From assembly GCF_950295315.1 (NCBI RefSeq), contig NC_080164.1, positions 11,749,659 to 11,813,658 of the forward strand: a stretch of 64,000 nucleotides of DNA. Reading direction: 5' to 3'. Below are positions 1 through 11,379 of the stretch, piece by piece. How positions within the stretch are numbered: the stretch's first letter is position 1; each line of letters opens with the position of its first letter. The translations under genes and the position numbers were made by a program. This DNA comes from Erinaceus europaeus. Its lineage: Eukaryota > Chordata > Mammalia > Eulipotyphla > Erinaceidae. The notes beneath the pieces are model-generated. The model was not told the origin of the DNA. It did no database searches and saw only the letters and a program-made list of their open reading frames with translations.

Positions 1-1325
1 AGTCTGTTTGTATAACCATTATTCTATCTCCTGTGCCCCCATAGAAAATGCACCAAAATAAAAACCCTGTGGTGAGCGTTAGACATGGGTGGGAGTGGGT
101 GGGAGGGATGGGTCACAGTCTTTTGGTTGTTGGAATTGGTGTTTATGTACACTCCTAGTAAAGTGTAGTCATATAAATCACTAGTTAATTAATACGAGAG
201 GGGGAAAATTAATTGTATGTCTCGAAGTTTTTAAAACACAGACTGAGTCTTTTTAATATATAGGCTGTGTATTTGATATGCGGACTCTCTCAAAAGCCTA
301 GAGCAAGTAGAATAGAAGCAACCAATAGCACAGCTATATGCAAGATACTGGGTACTGTACAGCAAACCCTAACAAAAGGACTTTTCAAAGTTAACCCAAT
401 TACCAAATAATGTGATGATAACATTAACTATTGATTGTCTTTCTGAACCCTAAGACAGCAGAAACCTCACATCTCCACTATAGAGCCTCTACTTCCCCCA
501 GTCCTGGAACCTTCGGTTAGGGCCCACTTTCCCGTATGCCTCTCTCAATCCATCTCAAATAATATTGCATCTGCCAATAGAAACCTAATCAACACAACAA
601 TTGCCACCTCAACATGCTTCACTTCAGACTGTGTCCAGAGACTTCATGTGTGGAATGACAACCCTTCAGCTTCACTACCCGAGTGAGACCTTTCCTTTCA
701 TAGTATACTCTAATTCCATCTCAGGTGGTTCACTTTCTAACAAAGTCCCGAAACCTGGATATACACCAGTTTCTGTGAGAGAGAGCATATATTCACACGT
801 ATCCATAAACTACTGCAAAATATATACCTGATAGCAGAAGTACACTAGAGTTTGCAATGAGTACCCCCCTAACACTTCCTCTCCACTATTCCAAGCTTTG
901 GGACCATGATTGCTCAACAATTTGTTTGGCTTCGTATGTTAACTCTCTTTTCAGTCACCAGGTTCCAGATGCCATCAGGATGCCGGCCAGGCTTCCCTGG
1001 ACTGAGGACCCCACTAATGTCTTCTGGAGGTCTGCTTCCCCAGAGATCCACCCTACTAGGGAAAGAGATAGGCAGACTGGGAGTATGGAACGACCAGTTA
1101 ACCTCCATGTTCAGAGGGGAAGCAATTACAGAAGCCAGACCTTCCACTTTCTGCAACCCACAATGACCCTGGGTCCATGCTCCCAGAGGGATAGAGAATG
1201 GGAAAGCTATCAGGGGAGGGGATGGGATATGGAGATTGGGTGGTGGGAATTGTGTGGAGTTGTACCCCTCCTACCCTATGGATTTGTTAATTTATCTTTT
1301 CTTAAATAAAAAAAAAATAAAAACT
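1..1325 (+). mobile_element. L1 3' UTR, 5' end outside the window, with A-rich tail
   Basis: This is the 3' untranslated region of a LINE-1. The identity comes from the reverse-strand copy at 27,764-30,265, where the same sequence directly follows an L1 ORF2 stop codon. The block beginning near 870 (CTCCACTATT, then GGTTCCAGATGCCATCAGGATG) recurs in at least ten other places in the window. The element ends in AATAAA-like and A-rich sequence at about 1,304-1,325. The open frames of 150 and 86 codons within it are not genes, because they recur only with the repeat. It matches the younger 3' UTR form, which lacks the extra block seen at about 31,915-32,715. Confidence 0.9.
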
Positions 1326-1597
1326 TTCAACAAAAAAGAAGAAAATGTTTAATAAATGCTTTGTAAACAGAATTAACTGTCTCACTAAGCATGATGTTAT
1401 TTGCCTAATTCAGAAATATCTCTTTATCAACTAGTTGGAAGATATAATGGCAATGGGGGAGGTATGAATGGAGGTAAGACTTTTTTTATTTTTTAATATT
1501 TACTGTTAAAATTGAGTCAGGTTACCAATTTGAAACCTTAATTGCTTACATTGAAGAAATATATACTCAGAACTGGGGTCTATACTTTAAAAAGCTC

Positions 1598-1806
1598 AAG
1601 ACTGCATGTCCAGCGGAAAAGCTATTACAGAAGACTGACCTTTTTGCACCCATAATGATCCTGGTCCCTACTCGCATAGGAAAGCTTCCAATGGAGGGAA
1701 GGGAATGCGGAACTCAGTTGGTGGGAATTATTTGGAATTGTAGCCCTCTCTCCTATGGTTTTTTCCAACCGTTTACAACGGTGAAAATCAATAACAATAA
1801 AAATGG
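1598..1806 (+). mobile_element. older L1 3' end
   Basis: A diverged relative of the common L1 3' end: a match to GCTATTACAGAAGNC, then 'CTCGCATAGGAAAGCTTCC', the GGTGGGAATT block and a terminal AATAACAATAAAAATG tail. Many substitutions separate it from the copies at 7.7 or 52.8 kb, so it is an older insertion. Confidence 0.65.
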
Positions 1807-1883
1807 TTGACACATTCAATCTAGGTTTTTCCTTTCATATTGTTTAGTCATTTAAAGACTATAAGCTAATATGAATATATATT

Positions 1884-2165
1884 AACATCATCCCTGCCAC
1901 CAAAGGTCTGTGTCCCTACCCCACCCCACCATAGTGAGCTGAAAACCAACCAGCCCTCTCTCCTTGAGTTTTTTTTTTTTCTTACTTTTTACTGTAATAC
2001 AGTAGTCCAAACTCAGCCAAATTCTGCTTTATGTTTCTCTTTCTGTTCTTTCTCAAATTCTGTTAAAGTGTGGGGTGGAATCATCCTATACTCATCTTTC
2101 TCTTTTTGACTGATCTCATATAACATAATTTCTTCTAGCTCTGTCCAGGATGTAGTAAGACTCTT
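1884..2165 (-). mobile_element. L1 fragment, ORF2 end and start of 3' UTR
   Basis: On the reverse strand this matches the L1 segment spanning the ORF2 terminus and proximal 3' UTR: compare 'CATCCTATACTCATCTTTC' here with the equivalent block at 29,190-29,215. It is diverged and truncated at both ends. The poly-T at about 1,969-1,980 is internal to it. Confidence 0.7.
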
Positions 2166-2956
2166 TATACAGTAGAATTTCTCAAAACATTAAAAATGTG
2201 AAGGAGCTTGGCTTAAAAATTGTGGAAATAACATATTGAGATATAAATCATGATGCTTTATAGTTTGAGTAATCAGGATTTATCCACAGACTGAGGAAAT
2301 GAAATTAAGGAAGAATCTCAAGTTTCTACTTTTTAGAATTAGTTACATTTGATAAGATTGACACAGCAAGAGGCTGAGTGAAAAGGAGATTCACGTGTTC
2401 AGTTTGAGACATGCTGAGTTTGAGGTACTTTCAGAATAATGTTCTGTAGTTTCTGTCATCTTCCTGTAGTGAAGTCTGTTTGTTTTTTTGTAAACCCAAG
2501 AGAAGGATTATTATCACAATGACTTGTAACACTACATATTCCCTCTACTTCAGTCTGATATATTGTCTCAATTTTTAATATATGTAATCGTAAAAGATAT
2601 TCTAATCTCTAGAGTGAAGTGCCCCTTTGGAGGGTGGGCATGGGGGACAGGGAAAGGATTAAAAGCAAGTGTTAAGAAGCAAAAAGGCTGTCTCTCAAGT
2701 TTCATTCTTCATCTTCAGGACTATATGGGTGAGACACATATGCCCTTGGGTCTCTTTGTGGTGACATCTCTTCATGGTCCATATCTATCCATTTCCCACA
2801 CCCCTACATCTGTCTTCTATGTCCTATACTTCCACCCTGATTACCACTTGGAACTGAATATGTTTGCCTCTTGCTTTTAAATGACATTTAAAAAAAAATC
2901 TATCATTAATTGCATTCACATTATCTTACTTTGTATTCTATTATTTTGTGATCCTT
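2166..2956. other. no recognisable feature
   Basis: AT-rich sequence without a repeat I recognise. The 105-codon open frame at 2,563-2,880 has no motif, signal peptide or family resemblance that I can see, and I do not call it a gene. Confidence 0.5.
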
Positions 2957-3165
2957 ACTTCTTCTTCTAGCGTTTGCCCTTCTTCCGTAGCCAGTCAACA
3001 GCAAAGCTGTCAGGAGCTGCTTGTTGCTGGCTTTGAAAGTGACTGGGATCCATGTGGATTCAGTTGGCTAGGAAGGATCGTCAGTTTCCTCAATGAATGG
3101 GGACTCACGGGATGCACCACGAGAGGGTCGACTGATAGTGAAGATCTACTGGACTAGACTATCAG
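2957..3165 (-). mobile_element. short internally deleted Vingi-type derivative
   Basis: The 42 bp at 2,961-3,002 match 59,501-59,542, the extreme 3' end of the Vingi element, at 41 of 42 positions, including the stop codon and the AAG-repeat tail (read on the reverse strand). Beyond that the roughly 160 bp differ from the ORF region of the longer element. The far end carries an 8-bp inverted repeat (CTGATAGT at 3,132-3,139 and ACTATCAG at 3,158-3,165). Hedgehog Vingi is known to have non-autonomous families made by internal deletion. I infer that this is one of them: 5' leader joined to the 3' end, moved by Vingi enzymes in trans. I found no convincing target duplication, so the 5' boundary is approximate. 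Confidence 0.75.
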
Positions 3166-4160
3166 ATCTTTTGTTTATTGACTTTGGAAAGAGTAAAACC
3201 ACTAACTACATCAACCCTGTAATATATAATAGTGTGCTCTAAAAAAATATGTTGCCTTTCTCAATGATTGTATTCTGAATTCTCCTAAATTATTTAGGAG
3301 AGATTTGGTCTGACAATGAGATAAAAATGACATGCTAACTTTGGAAGAAAGGCAGAAAATTAAAATTTCTTTAATATTCAAATAAGGGTATGTCACTGTA
3401 AATAGCTTCTAGTAGCCTTTTAACTTTTTTTTTTTTTCATGGCAAGAGTTATGTTATTAAGTTGGCAATTTCTGAAAAAAAGAAAGAATGAAAGATTCAT
3501 ATTTTTGAATGTTTAACCTCAACTTACTCATTGTTCTTGTTTTGGTCTCCTCTACTGAGCTCTGTTTGGCTACAGGGCAGCTGCAAACTGGTTTGCTCTC
3601 TTGACATGTGTAAGTTTTTCAAGTTGGGGTCTTCTTCATGCAGGTTGGAAATTGTACCTGAGGTCAGAAATGGGAAAGTACAGTAGTCTAATTTGTTGAG
3701 GGGATTTTTGCAAGTTCACTTTCAGATCATGCAAAGACCATCATCTCTCTAATCACCTTCATCAGAAATGAGGACATCTTTTCAATAGCCATAGTCTGCA
3801 TTTTATTTCTTTTTAATGGATTGCATAGTCAGAAGAGGAAATGCGGTAGGCAGATTTCATATTCAATCCCCTCACATACATGACCTGCACCATACCTGGG
3901 AATTCAAATTCTGGATTTCACTGGAATGATTTGGTTATGCCACATGACACAGTTTGCCCTCAGTGAGGAGATGATCCAAGCTGGCATGATTAAATAAATC
4001 ATCTGCACCATTTAAATAGAGAATTGTCTCTGTTGTGTAGCAAGTAGATGAAGCCAGAGAAGCAAAGTTTAAGAGGGATTAAATGTTTGACTGTCAGATT
4101 AAAGATGAAGAGAACCATGTGTGTTATTGAATATATCAGTAGGTGGCATCCAGCACTTTG
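3166..4160. other. no recognisable feature
   Basis: Unique-looking sequence. The 126-codon reverse frame at 3,999-4,379 is driven by the AAC/GTT repeat and is not a gene. Confidence 0.5.
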
Positions 4161-4161
<1 letters not shown>

Positions 4162-4202
<41 letters not shown>

Positions 4203-4203
4203 A
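4162..4203. repeat. (AAC)n microsatellite
   Basis: About 13 uninterrupted AAC units, followed by a G-rich stretch. Confidence 0.95.
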
Positions 4204-4824
4204 GGGGGGGAGGGGGGAGGACAAAGAAAAGAACTGTGTTGTGTCCACAAAAAAGGCCTCAGAAGGGGGGATTTTTCTACAAAAGTGTTCAGGTACGAAT
4301 ATGGTCTATGTGAACCCTGCTTTTGGTCTATAGCATTCTGTGCAGCACACCTTGTGATGTAAGACTGGTCATATACCAAACCAAGACCAGATAAATAAGT
4401 GTTATATTAGACTGTGAACATGCACATGCATACATTGTACTTTTTGATCTACCCCAAAAAAAGTACTAATAAAAACAAGGGCATAGCATTAAGTTATATT
4501 CTCTTCAAGTTTCCCCATAAAGACAATTAAGCATGTAAAACCCAAGGCCTACCTTTTATAAGAAAACTAGGTAAAAATAATTCCCTATGAACTCCAAATA
4601 ATGGTGGTGGGAAGAAAGCTACTGATATTTGATATCTGTCAAGGATGAAGGAGAAAGTGCTACAGTGGGCTCTTGATGACATTTTTTGAAAGTTCCTCAA
4701 TGTGATTTATGATTCTCAATGTGAATTATAGATTCTCTTGTTGGATGAGAACACATGGTGTAGTGTGGTTGGATGAAACAGACTGCAGTGAGTGAACAAG
4801 TTCTTTATCTTAGATTCAGTCTTT

Positions 4825-5094
4825 TAAAAAATATTTATTCCCTTTTGTTGCCCTTGTCTTTTTTTATTGTTGTAGTTATTATTGTTGTTGATGATGTCAT
4901 CATTGTTGGATAGAACAGAGAGAAATGGAGAGAGAAGGGGAAGACAGAGAGGGGGAGAGAAAGACAGACACCTGCAGACCTGCTTCACTGCCTGTGAAGT
5001 GACTCCCCTGCTGGTGGGGAGCCGGGGGCTTGAACCGGCATCCTTGCATTTGGCACCACCTGCGTTTAACCCGCTGAGCTACTGCCCGACTCCC
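4825..5094 (-). mobile_element. tRNA-derived SINE, type 1
   Basis: The reverse strand reads as the common hedgehog SINE: tRNA-like head (GGGAGTCGGGCAGTAGC...), B-box-like sequence, GGTGAAGCAGGTCTGCAGGTG-type core, TCTCTGTCC-rich middle and CAACAATAA tail. It is flanked by near-identical target duplications, AGATTCAGTCTTT at 4,812-4,824 and AGATGCAGTCTTT at 5,095-5,107 (one mismatch). The tail adjoins the left copy, as L1-mediated retroposition predicts. Confidence 0.92.
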
Positions 5095-5808
5095 AGATGC
5101 AGTCTTTATAATCTACATTGACAGGAACTTTTAGTGTAGATCTCTGTCATTTGCATCTGGATATGTTTCTTTCATGACTCTGTCCCCAAGTTTCACTAAT
5201 CTCTTTATGTACTTTCAGGATGGATCATGTAACTGTCTTGTCTCTTCTTCATTACCTAACACATTTTTCTTTTTATTATATATTTTTATCATTTATAAAA
5301 ATGTGTTTTTATTTATTTTTCATCTTTTTAATTTGCAAGAGCACTTCCTTTTTTTTCCCACACATATTTCTTTTACTTTATGTATAGATGCCATTTTTCT
5401 TCCCTTTCTCTCTGAGGATATTAAAAGTTCATTGTTTTACTTTTTTTTTTGTATTCTGCTCTGAATAGCATTGTTTTTCCATGTTACTATTTTGTCTTTT
5501 ACCTAAGAATTTGGAAATTTTAGGAGATTACTACAAATCACTCCTTTCTTTTCCTTTGAATTTCTAATTTAGAAAGAAGATAATAAATCTGAAGTGATAT
5601 TTGATATGCTCATAAAACAAACAGAATAAAACAGAATATTTCTTTGGGCCAAGAGGTATAGATAACACCATCATGCCCTCTTGTATGATTTGGGGGCTAC
5701 AGACAGTCACAGCTTTCTAGAGCTACTGGCTCATCAAGTGAAACTCATGTGATATAGGAGAGAAGAGGAATTTTCAGGGACATCCAACTGCTAAGAGATT
5801 GTGTTCCC

Positions 5809-5928
5809 TCAAGATACTAACTGGGTTTGAATTTGAATCAGTGTTGACTTTCAGTTAGTATATGGTTCTCAAGATATTAACTGGGTTTAAATTTGAATGG
5901 GTGTTGACTTTCAGTTAGTATAGGGCTT
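5809..5928. repeat. 60-bp tandem duplication, two copies
   Basis: Copy 1 is 5,809-5,868 and copy 2 is 5,869-5,928. They share TCAAGATANTAACTGGGTTT and GTGTTGACTTTCAGTTAGTA with only a handful of differences. No known repeat family is apparent. Confidence 0.9.
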
Positions 5929-6543
5929 CTATATAAAATAGAAGTAGGTAAAGAGATTCCGTGGTGATAAACTTACAGCCATAAATAAAATAAGTCCTGA
6001 GGATATAAACCATAGTATAGTAGCTAGAGTTCATAATGCCATACTGCATAGTAGAAAGTCACTAAGAGAACAGATCTTAAATCATCTGTATCTATGTAAA
6101 GGGTTAGATATCAGCTAGACTCATTGGGATTATTTGGCATTTCATACAAAGATAAAATATTTATGATTTACACCTGAAATTAACATACCTATATAGGTTA
6201 AAGATTCCTCAATAAAAAGAAATAACAAATATATAGCACTGAACATCATCACATACACCCTTACAGATATTTGTGAGAGAACAAAGAGACATACAAAAAG
6301 CTGTCCAGTTTCCTTGTAGAAGTGTGAAAAATATGACTAAGAAACTTCTTGTCTTACTATAGTGGATAACTCCCTACACAGGGAAGCATCAGAGGAGATG
6401 ACAAAAGATCTCTTTCTAATTCCCTCTCCAAAGAAACTTTATTTTCAAATATCTAATGACCTTGGCCTCTTTGTCAATGAATTACTAAATACTGACTGAA
6501 TCTCATGCTACTGTATACAACAGTCCACATTTACGGGAAGTAC

Positions 6544-6549
<6 letters not shown>

Positions 6550-6595
<46 letters not shown>

Positions 6596-6662
6596 GTATT
6601 TATGTACATATATTTACATGTATATATATTTACATGTATACATATATATACATGTAAATATA
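6550..6662. repeat. (TA)n and TA-rich microsatellite
   Basis: A pure TA run at about 6,551-6,580 grades into TATATG/TACATG variants. It abuts the A-rich tail of the SINE on its right and probably grew from that tail. Confidence 0.9.
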
Positions 6663-6862
6663 TGTATTTATTTAGATAGAGACATGAAAAAGCTGAGGGG
6701 GAAGGGTAGGGAGAAAAGGAGGGAGAGAGAGATACCTGCAGCCCAGCTTCAATACACATAAAGCTTTCTCCCTATAGGTGGGGACCTGAGGCTTGAACCT
6801 GGGTCCTTACATATGGTAACATCTGTGCAGTACCAGATACCCCACCACCCAGCCTCTCCCAT
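6663..6862 (-). mobile_element. tRNA-derived SINE, type 2
   Basis: The reverse strand matches the second SINE type: GGCTGGGTGGTGGGG-type head, a GGTTCAAGCCTC B-box-like region, AAAGCTTT, CTGCAGGTATCTCTC and a tail of TAAATA units. It is more diverged than type 1 copies. Confidence 0.8.
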
Positions 6863-7640
6863 ATATATATTAGATAAATCTGCCATCATATAAAAATAAT
6901 GGAGGCAACCCTTTCATCTAATTATTCTACTAAAAGGCATCTAATTCTGCCATTCAAATTCCTGAGTTTTACCACTACTTAGTATGAAAATATTTAACTT
7001 CTCTGGGGTGATCTCATGCTAATTCAGCCTGTTCTAGTCCTCCCCAATTCTGGCTGAGATTTGAAGTCTCTTCTTGTTAGTCAGTCCTTTTGTATATATA
7101 TTTGCTTATTTATTTTTCAGTTTCTACACCATGCTGCAGTTCCTATGTCATTCTTTGTCGTTACAGACCTATGCTTTTCAAAGAATAATCATTTACAAGG
7201 GAATCTGCAAGCATGTCAAGACAGAGGAGAGGTCAATGAATTTGGTCACTCATCACATGAACTCTATATTGAGAAAGTGAAGTAACTTTCAGGATATCTG
7301 TACCCCTCAAAAAAAAAATCTGGAGATAAGAGGCACTATCTCAGAAGACCATTCTATACATACCACAGGGATGTGCAGTGTCTGCCTACTTCTCCTCATC
7401 GTTGAATATATATTAACCTTATGTAGGCAAATCCTATGCTTTGTTACCTTCCCTGTTGCAACTCATTATTAGCTTAAGGAAATGACCAGTCCTCTAGCAG
7501 TGCGTCTACCCCAACATGTTGAAAAAAGATTTCTTTGAAGGAAAATCACTGAAAAATAACTATCTGGTAGATGGATAGTGATGGCTACAGGAAGCTTTCA
7601 TGCCATCCTGCATGTGTACTAGTGTCATAATTGTGTGGTT
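6863..7640. other. no recognisable feature
   Basis: Unique-looking AT-rich sequence. Short open frames at 7,061-7,285 overlap in two phases and show no protein signature. Confidence 0.5.
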
Positions 7641-7649
7641 AAAAGCATA

Positions 7650-8206
7650 TGTTCACAGGTATCCATAAACTACTGCAAAATATATACCTGAAAGTAGAAG
7701 TACACTAGAGTTTGCAGTGAGTACCCCCTTAACACTTCCTCTCCACTATTACAAGCTTTGGGTCCCTGATTGCTCAACAATTTGTTTGGCTTCATATGTT
7801 AACTGTCTTTTCAGCCTCCAGGTTCCAGATGCCATCAGGATGCCGGCCAGGCTTCCCTGGACTGAAGACCCCACCAATGTGTCCTAGAGCTCCGCTTCCC
7901 CAGAGACCCAGCCTACTAGGGAAAGAGAGAGGCAGACTGGGAGTATGGACCGACCAGTCAACGCCCATGTTCAGAGGGGAAGCAATTACAGAAGCCAGAC
8001 CTTCCACCTTCTGCATCCCACAATGACCCTGGGTCCATACTCCCAGAGGGATAGAGAATGGGAAAGCTATCAGGGGAGGGGGTGGGTTATGGAGATTGGG
8101 TGGTGGGAATTGTGTGGAGTTGTACCCCTCCTACCCAATGGTTTTGTTAATTTATCCTTTCTTAAATAAATAAATAAATAAATAAAAATATTCAAAAAGT
8201 AAAAAA
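7650..8206 (+). mobile_element. 5'-truncated L1 3' UTR with target duplication
   Basis: Closely matches 780-1,310. The tail is (AAAT)n followed by AAAAATATTCAAAAAGT and an A-run. Target duplications AAAAGCATA lie at 7,641-7,649 and 8,207-8,215. The flanking repeat and low divergence from the first copy indicate a fairly recent insertion. Confidence 0.92.
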
Positions 8207-8260
8207 AAAAGCATAGACCTCTGATTAAGACTATTAGAGAGATAAATGGAACATTATGGG

Positions 8261-8340
8261 CAGTAGTAAAGAAAGGAGGGAAGGAATGAAGGAATGAAGG
8301 AAGGAAGGAAGGAAGAAAAAAAGGAAAGAAGTAGGACAAC
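8261..8340. repeat. (GGAA)n-type purine-rich repeat
   Basis: GAAAGGAGGGAAGGAATGAAGGAAGGAA-like units, imperfect. The open reverse frames through it are compositional. Confidence 0.85.
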
Positions 8341-8350
8341 AATAAGAAAG

Positions 8351-8632
8351 AGGGGAGTCAGGCAGTAGGACATTGGGTTACGTGCACTTGGAGCAAAGCA
8401 CAAGGACCGGCATAAGGATCCCAGTTTGAGCCCCTGACTCCCCATCTTCCAAGGAGTCCCTTCACAGGCGGTGAAGCAGGTCTGCAGGTGTCTGTCTTTC
8501 TCTCCCCCTCTCTGTCTTCCCCTCCTCTCTCCATTTCTCTCTGTCCTATCCAACAAGGACGACATCTACAACAATAAAACAACAAGGGCAACAAAAGAGA
8601 ATAAATTTCATTTCATTTCATTTCATTTAAAA
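8351..8632 (+). mobile_element. tRNA-derived SINE, type 1
   Basis: Head GGGAGTCAGGCAGTAGGAC, B-box-like CAGTTTGAGCCCC, core GGTGAAGCAGGTCTGCAGG and tail AACAACAAGGGCAACAAAAG. It ends in a short (TTTCA)n run at about 8,607-8,629 and an A-run. Confidence 0.9.
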
Positions 8633-8639
8633 AAAGAAT

Positions 8640-9488
8640 AAGAGAGAGGGGGGAGGAATGAAAGAAGGAAAATGGGAAGGGGGGACTGGATGAAGAGAAA
8701 ATTGAAGGGAAAATGCAAGGAAAGAGAGAGGGAAAGAAGAAAAAGGACATCGTTTGGTCAGAGGGAGCTCCCCGCTGGTGTTTAAAACACCAGTTTGTAA
8801 ACAGCGATGGTGCTGAGGACTGAGGACAACAGCGCGGACAGAGGCCACCTTCAACATCAGTTCACTTTGACTTTAAATAAGGTTTGAGTTTTGCTGTTGT
8901 ACTGCCTGGATCTCCTGTTTCTCCTCTTCTTTTTAAGTCGCTTTGCTCATGCGACTTTAAATACCGATGAAATTCATAGATCTCTACAACCTTAAGCTGT
9001 AAGAAAATTCAGTGAAAAAGGCTGGCTTATGTAACACTGAATGCAGACCTTGACAACTAGACAGAATTTATCTCATGCATATGTATTCATTTTAAGTGCT
9101 TTTCTGTAACAGTCATTTGACATTTAATATACCATAATTGTATTATTAAATTTAAATGCATATTTGCAATTCTAAAAGCACTATTGAACTTTATGGGTGA
9201 AAAATACATTCTCTTTCACCTTGGTTCCTTGGCTAACAGCAGTCCTCAAGATTTCATCCTGTCTGCTTCCCTTACCTGACTGGAGTAGCCACTACAAGCC
9301 TGAAGCTCAGATTCTCCACTTTCTTTCCTTCTCCATCTGCTAAAATTCTCTCCTTGCTTCCTGCTGTGCCTGTTCCTCACTCTTTCTGCATCTTTACAGC
9401 CCCTGTGGAAAGGTCCAAGTTTCTGCTTTCCTAAGTCAGTCTCTCACACAGTCCCACCTCTCATTTTTCTGTCTGCAAGGCAGTGTCA
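8640..9488. other. purine-rich stretch then unique sequence
   Basis: 8,640-8,750 is A/G-rich (GAGAGGGGGGAGG, GGAAAGAGAG). From there to the solo LTR I recognise nothing. Confidence 0.5.
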
Positions 9489-9848
9489 TGTTATATGCTT
9501 TACATTGGGTTCTAGTTCTCCCCCGCCAAGAGAATTGGATCAGTCCAGGGCCCACTTGGCCCCGCCCCTAGGAACCCCGCCGGAGTTGGAGAGTTCCACA
9601 GTTGGAGAGGGACCCTGCCAGAGTTCCTGGGTTCCAGAGTGCCAGGGTTTCTGAGTTACAGAGTGAGAGTGCTTGCGCCGCCGCAAAGAGACAACAGAGT
9701 TCTGTTTGGTGATTAGTTTGGTTTAGTTTATGAATCGTTGTTCCTGAATAAAGAAATACAGCTTCCCTGCCCAGCCGTTGTCTCCGCGTCTCTGTTACCC
9801 GCCCGTGAAGCCAGCCCGGCCAGCTAGAGCCTCCGAATTTTAACAACA
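9489..9848 (+). mobile_element. solo LTR of an endogenous retrovirus
   Basis: A 360-bp element that begins TGTTATATG, ends AACAACA and is flanked by perfect 6-bp target duplications GTGTCA (9,483-9,488 and 9,849-9,854). A polyadenylation signal AATAAA lies at 9,747-9,752. The last roughly 70 bp (GTTACCCGCCCGTGAAGCCAGC) match the end of the 3' LTR at 62,147-62,569, so the two belong to related retroviruses. A lone LTR with intact target duplications indicates recombination between the two LTRs of a former provirus. Six-bp duplications are typical of class II (betaretrovirus-like) elements, which is an inference about class. Confidence 0.9.
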
Positions 9849-10140
9849 GTGTCAAGATGCTTTTGTCTTTTCTTTCTCATCTACAGTCTTTCAGCAAAAG
9901 GAAAAGGAACTCTTTTCATTGTTAGAGTGTACCATTGCCAAAAAAAAAAAAAAAAAAAAAAGAAAAAAAAAGGCTGTCTTGAGTGCCAGTGCGTTCCCAG
10001 TCACAGTCATTTCAGGAAAGGGGGATTCATGCTTCTGAGGAAGAGAAGTCTGGAGGAGGTCAGGTGGAGGAGTAACCCAGACAGCCCGTGAAACTCATAT
10101 TCCTTCAGAATACAGTGAATTATCTTCTACACCCTTTTTC
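9849..10140. other. no recognisable feature apart from an A-run
   Basis: Contains a poly-A run at about 9,940-9,971. Otherwise unrecognised. Confidence 0.5.
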
Positions 10141-10144
10141 TTAT

Positions 10145-10600
10145 TTTATTTTATATTTTTATTTACAAAAAGGAAACACTGACAAAACCATAGGATAAGA
10201 GGGGTACAACTCCACACAATTCCCACCACCAGAACTCTGTATCCCATCCCCTCCCCTGATAGCTTTCCTATTCTTTAACTCTCTGGGAGTATGGACTTAC
10301 TCAAAGTCATTGTGAGATGCAGAAGATGGAAGTTCTGGCTTCTATAATTGCTTCCCTGCTGACCTGTCAATGGGTGTTGACAGGCCTATCCATACTCCCA
10401 GCCTGCCTCTCTCTTTCCTTAGTGGGGCAGAGATCTGGGGAATTGGAGCTCCAGGACACATTGTGAGGTTGTCTGTCCAGGGAAGTCTGACTGGCATCAT
10501 GGTAGCATCTGGAACCTGGTGACCGAAAAGAGAGTTAACATATAAAGCCAAACTAATTGTTAACTGATCATGAAGCTGCAGGTTGGAATAGTGTCATACC
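10145..10600 (-). mobile_element. 5'-truncated L1 3' UTR
   Basis: The reverse strand matches the L1 3' end: tail side ATTTACAAAAAGGAAACACTG, then CCATAGGATAAGAGGGGTAC and the GGTTCCAGATGCTACCATGATG block. It belongs to the subgroup with 'GATAGCTTTCCTATTCTTTA', as do the copies at 34.4 and 52.7 kb. Confidence 0.88.
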
Positions 10601-11375
10601 TCCCTGAACAAACCTGATCTGGTCTATACTCTTGTTGTAACAGCTTATTAGTGAAGTACCACTTACTGATTATCTAACACACCATGGAAAAGTATCCTCT
10701 CCCTCTTCCTCCTTCTCCTTCTCCTGTTCACCCTCCTGCTCCCTCTCCTCATCCTTCTTCTATAATTCTTCTATAATTTTATTGGGGGATAGTGGCTTAC
10801 AGAACAGTTGTTGAGACATGGGTACAGTATGACCATGATAGGTGTCTGCAAAATGCTTTCACTACGTGCCCCCCATCATGACCCTTCATCTTTGGGTATC
10901 ATGACCTCAAAGTCCCTGCCATCCCTTCCCACACACATATACCACCCATCTATCTCTCCCCCCCTCCCTCCTCCCTCTCTCCTCCCTCCCCAGGGTTTGG
11001 TGTATTGCACCAAAACAAAGGAAAATCGTTGACTTGGACTTTAAATGATACCAGATGTTATAAGGGTCATAATGTCCTTTCATTCAACACTGTCATTTTT
11101 CTATCAGAAATAAAATTAAGACTTGGAGAAGTTAAGTCCTAATTCAGTGTGGAGCTTCTCAGTGAAGGAGCCTGTTCTGTGTTGCACAGTTGAAAGCTTC
11201 CTATTCATCCTCTTAACCTCAGCTTCACAGAACATCCATGGGAGGCACCATTATTGTCTGGATGTAAGGAATCTGCTCTGTATCCTACCAGCTTCAGCTC
11301 CTCAAATTTCCCCTCAAAGAGTTAAGTTTTACTTGTTCTTCAAGATGAATGTCAGGAATGTTTTTAAAGATTTAT
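10601..11375. other. no gene; pyrimidine-rich tracts
   Basis: C/T-rich sequence at 10,690-10,760 and 10,940-10,990; nothing else recognised. The 74- and 110-codon frames lack any signature. Confidence 0.5.
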
Positions 11376-11379
11376 TTAT

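Noticed and set aside
857..1309. 150-codon open frame
   Set aside because: It lies in the L1 3' UTR, and equivalent frames recur at 7.9, 25.0 and 28.0 kb only because the repeat does.
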